Below, piece by piece: positions 13,934-16,033 of a stretch of 16,033 bases of DNA (the stretch's first letter is position 1; each line of letters opens with the position of its first letter). Source of the stretch: Bacillota bacterium (GTDB taxonomy: Bacteria; Bacillota; Clostridia; Christensenellales; CAG-138); NCBI GenBank assembly GCA_023393045.1, contig JAEWMV010000063.1, forward strand, positions 1 to 16,033, given 5' to 3'. A model generated the notes under the pieces. That model had not been told where the DNA came from. It did no database searches and saw only the letters and a list, made by a program, of their open reading frames with translations. The translations under genes and the position numbers were made by a program.

Positions 13934-15538
13934 ATGAGCATCACCATTGCCGAAATTTTAAAGCTGCCCTCCATGCACGACGCCAAGGTTGTGGCGGGCA
14001 AACAGGCGCTGGACAGGTGGGTTTCCACCATCAGCGTTTCGGAATACACCTGGAACACCCAGTTCAAGGACCTGAGTTTTGATTATGCGGACAGCGAAAT
14101 CGTAATCAGCGCGTTCTACGCCTCCAAGGACAGCGTGGACAAGCAGTGCTGCAACATCGAGGAGTATCATTCCAATCGCGTGGCGGGGCTTATCCTCTTC
14201 TATGTGGGCGTGATACTGCCCTGTTTGGACGAGCGCGTCATAAACGTCGCGGACAGGCTCAACTTCCCCATCATCGTCATGCCGGAAGGGCGGCCCGACC
14301 TTCGCTACAGCGAGGTCATCTACGAGGTGGTGGAGGCCATCATCAAAAGCCACGCGCACTATAAAAACCTCACCAACGACATCATCGAGCAGATTTCCTG
14401 CTTCCCCGCGAGCCAGAGGAGCCTGGGCTTCGCGATGCGCATATTGAGCAACAACACCTTTTCCACCATCATACTCGCCGACATGACGGGGGAGCCGCAT
14501 CACGTCGCCGCATGGCCGAGGAACGCGGGGGTGGAAGCGTATCTCGAGGACGGCCGCGTCGTCACGGACAGAGAAATAAGCCGCGCGCCGGGGGAATCCT
14601 GCCGCGCGTACGTATATCCTTTGCGTACCGCAAAGGGCGTGCCCATGCAGGCGGTCATCTACAAGCGCGGCGAGGTTTTTTCGGCGGACGTGGTGCGCCA
14701 GATCGGGGAAACGATACAGACCGCCATCAATCTCTGGGGGCGCAACGTGGGCGAGAATTTGCTGGGCGAGCTCGTGGGGGCGATACTGCGCGACGAGCCG
14801 TATAAAATACGGCGGCTTGCCGCGCTCTTTGGCGTGGACGTGGAGGACATGCAGGACATGTGGATCCTCCAGGCCGCGGGACCCGGCATGAACGACAGGC
14901 TCGTGAACCTCTTGCCGGAGCTGATGCGCGGCGCGCTCCCGCTCGCGCGCGGGGCATTTGTATTCGACGCGTTCGAGGACAACGCCGTGGTGCTGCTGCG
15001 CGCGGTGAAGGAGCGCGAAGGGCTCATCGACGCGGCGCGCTCGCTGCTGGACGAACTCAGGGCGCACGGCGTGGAAGCGACGCTGACCGCCTGCTGGAAC
15101 CTCGGGTCGCTCGCGCGCATACGCAGGGCCTACACCCTCAACGAGGGGGCGCTGCGCACGGCGCGGCAGATCTACCCGCACAAATCCCTTTTCACGCTTG
15201 CGGAAATGCGCTTTGCGGACAAGTGCATCAAAATCATAGAAAGCGGCGAGGACGCGGTGAAGCAGGCGATGGAGCCGCTCGAGGCGATACCGGAGGACGG
15301 CGGCATTGCCTACGGCGAAATGCTCAAAACCCTTTGCGCTTATTATCTGGATACGCCGCAGAGCGCACAGGCCGCGGCGGAACTGTTGTTCGTGCACAAA
15401 AACACTGTGCAATACCGCATGAGAAAATTCCACGAGCGCATCGCCATCAATTCTTCGGACGCGCTGGAGGTTGGGGAACTGTGCGCCGCGCTCGCCGTGA
15501 GCCGGATTTTGGAAAGCAACAGAAAGAGCCGAAATTAA
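13934..15538 (+). CDS. PucR-family transcriptional regulator
   Basis: The 534-residue protein has the PucR layout. The N-terminal ligand-sensing PucR domain (about 7-125) includes VVAGKQALDRWVSTISVSEY and the conserved AGLILFY segment. A central GGDEF-like region spans about 280-400. A C-terminal HTH_30-type DNA-binding domain (about 467-534) has AAAELLFVHKNTVQYRMRKF. These regulators often control purine, amino acid or other carbon and nitrogen catabolic genes in response to a metabolite. GGGAGA 8 bases before the ATG supports the start. It is divergent from the reductase operon, with 171 bases between start codons, and upstream of a lipoprotein gene on its own strand. Either could be a target. 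The effector is unknown. A paired TTATCC direct repeat (13907-13920) sits just before its ribosome binding site. Confidence 0.9.
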   Translation: MSITIAEILKLPSMHDAKVVAGKQALDRWVSTISVSEYTWNTQFKDLSFDYADSEIVISAFYASKDSVDKQCCNIEEYHSNRVAGLILFYVGVILPCLDERVINVADRLNFPIIVMPEGRPDLRYSEVIYEVVEAIIKSHAHYKNLTNDIIEQISCFPASQRSLGFAMRILSNNTFSTIILADMTGEPHHVAAWPRNAGVEAYLEDGRVVTDREISRAPGESCRAYVYPLRTAKGVPMQAVIYKRGEVFSADVVRQIGETIQTAINLWGRNVGENLLGELVGAILRDEPYKIRRLAALFGVDVEDMQDMWILQAAGPGMNDRLVNLLPELMRGALPLARGAFVFDAFEDNAVVLLRAVKEREGLIDAARSLLDELRAHGVEATLTACWNLGSLARIRRAYTLNEGALRTARQIYPHKSLFTLAEMRFADKCIKIIESGEDAVKQAMEPLEAIPEDGGIAYGEMLKTLCAYYLDTPQSAQAAAELLFVHKNTVQYRMRKFHERIAINSSDALEVGELCAALAVSRILESNRKSRN

Positions 15539-15596
15539 TCGAATTTCAAGGAAAAATATCCCATCGCGCCGGATGCTTCCTTTGTGCGCACGAGCG

Positions 15597-15629
15597 TTGC
15601 CGCCGCCGCGCGGCGTGGCAAAAAAGCTT
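15597..15629 (+). terminator. possible terminator after the regulator gene
   Basis: CGCCG (15601-15605) pairs with CGGCG (15611-15615). TTGC (15597-15600) and GCAA (15618-15621) can extend the stem past a two-base bulge. A short TTTT follows at 15626-15629. It lies 59 bases after the PucR stop. The bulge and short U-tract make it a weak candidate. Confidence 0.35.
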
Positions 15630-15649
15630 TTGTGCGCCAAAACAAATCA

Positions 15650-15675
15650 AACCTATTCAGGTTGATTCGCCAACC
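15650..15675. repeat. overlapping, mutually exclusive inverted repeats
   Basis: AACCT (15650-15654) can pair with AGGTT (15659-15663), and GGTTG (15660-15664) can pair with CAACC (15671-15675). The two hairpins share the GGTT bases, so only one can form at a time. The stretch lies in the 279-base intergenic region between the regulator and the lipoprotein gene. The rest of that region is AT-rich, with no ORF of note. Confidence 0.35.
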
Positions 15676-15691
15676 AACGATTTCTTGCTTT

Positions 15692-15708
15692 TGTTATGAT
15701 AACATAAC
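15692..15708 (+). promoter_or_regulatory. extended -10 promoter within a dyad, for the lipoprotein gene
   Basis: TGTTATGAT (15692-15700) fits an extended -10 element (TGn plus TATGAT), although no good -35 lies upstream. The same bases form an inverted repeat, GTTATG (15693-15698) with CATAAC (15703-15708). They also contain the 11-base palindrome GTTATGATAAC. An operator over a weak promoter is a reasonable reading. It is about 110 bases upstream of the lipoprotein start. Confidence 0.45.
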
Positions 15709-15817
15709 GCTACTGGGGCACAGATCCTTTTAGCCTTTCACATTAACGCGGGAAAACAAAAACGAAAAACCGACACAAACGAATGACGCGCACAAAAAAC
15801 GAGAGGAGAGCCATCTT

Positions 15818-16033
15818 ATGAAACGAGTTTTGGCATTATTGCTCACAGCGACGCTGCTCTTTGGCATTGTCGGCTGCGACAATGGCGCAAACAACACCAA
15901 CGACCCCCAGGGTACGCCCGCCGGGCCGGGGCAGACCGGGGACGTACCCGCCACGACCGACGGCGGCACGGGAACGGGCACCTCGAGGGATTCCATGTCC
16001 CTCATACTGCCTGTCGACTGGCCGGCCTATATC
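15818..16033 (+). CDS. secreted lipoprotein, N-terminal fragment (possible solute-binding protein)
   Basis: The frame is open from ATG 15818 to the window end, giving 72 residues. GAGAGGAGAG (15801-15810) lies 7 bases before the start. The N-terminus is a type II signal peptide: MKR, then a hydrophobic stretch LALLLTATLLFG, then the lipobox IVGC with the acylated Cys at residue 20. A Gly/Thr/Pro/Asn-rich linker of about 35 residues follows, then the beginning of a folded domain (SMSLILPVDWPAYI). This layout is typical of Gram-positive lipid-anchored ABC solute-binding proteins, but the part in view is too short to prove it. It lies 279 bases after the PucR gene and may be its regulatory target and the first gene of an uptake system. 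Confidence 0.75.
   Translation, partial: MKRVLALLLTATLLFGIVGCDNGANNTNDPQGTPAGPGQTGDVPATTDGGTGTGTSRDSMSLILPVDWPAYI

Noticed and set aside
13958..15640. 560-codon open frame on the minus strand opposite the PucR gene
   Set aside because: Arg/His-rich translation with no recognisable domain. It is an antisense shadow caused by high GC and codon bias, and the plus-strand gene has clear PucR and HTH domains.

Overview
The window is GC-rich, at roughly 60% by eye. It is densely packed with strong Shine-Dalgarno sequences, short or overlapping gene junctions and bacterial-type promoters. The gene set suggests an anaerobic, high-GC member of the Clostridia (Firmicutes), probably a gut or anoxic-sediment organism. 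It includes an acylating aldehyde dehydrogenase, a bis-MGD molybdoenzyme with a four-cluster ferredoxin subunit, a PucR-type regulator and an Ala/Gly-rich lipoprotein. The lineage is an inference. No rRNA, tRNA, CRISPR array, IS element or phage gene was seen.

Region 1 (1-7164, + strand) is a catabolic gene set. It contains a 5'-truncated FAD-dependent oxidoreductase, a CoA-acylating aldehyde dehydrogenase, a type I 3-dehydroquinate dehydratase (AroD family), an HMG-CoA-lyase-type lyase, a ThDP-dependent acetolactate-synthase-like enzyme and a metal-dependent TIM-barrel isomerase/dehydratase. The last five are tightly spaced and end at a near-ideal intrinsic terminator (7135-7164). The set has the parts expected of a ring-modification, ring-opening and CoA-activation pathway. 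It recalls the IolE/IolD logic of inositol breakdown, but built around an AroD-like enzyme. The substrate cannot be read from the sequence.

Region 2 (7165-9248, + strand) has its own promoter and a long hairpin leader. It encodes an NhaC-family membrane transporter translationally coupled to mobA, which makes the bis-MGD form of the molybdenum cofactor.

Region 3 (9245-13762, - strand) runs toward region 2 and encodes a DMSO-reductase-like system. Transcription order is a DmsB-like ferredoxin with four [4Fe-4S] motifs, an NADH-type FAD oxidoreductase, and a DmsA-like catalytic subunit whose first ~190 residues are a TorD-type chaperone domain. The genes overlap by 4 and 11 bases. There is no Tat signal and no DmsC membrane anchor, so the reductase is predicted to be a soluble, cytoplasmic, NAD(P)H-fed complex carrying its own maturation chaperone. 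This is the most unusual feature of the window.

Region 4 (13763-16033) holds the divergent control region, with a -10 box buried in a 16-bp dyad. It then has a PucR-type regulator gene reading away from the reductase operon, a 279-base intergenic stretch rich in inverted repeats, and the start of a secreted lipoprotein gene. The regulator may control the reductase operon, the lipoprotein gene or both.
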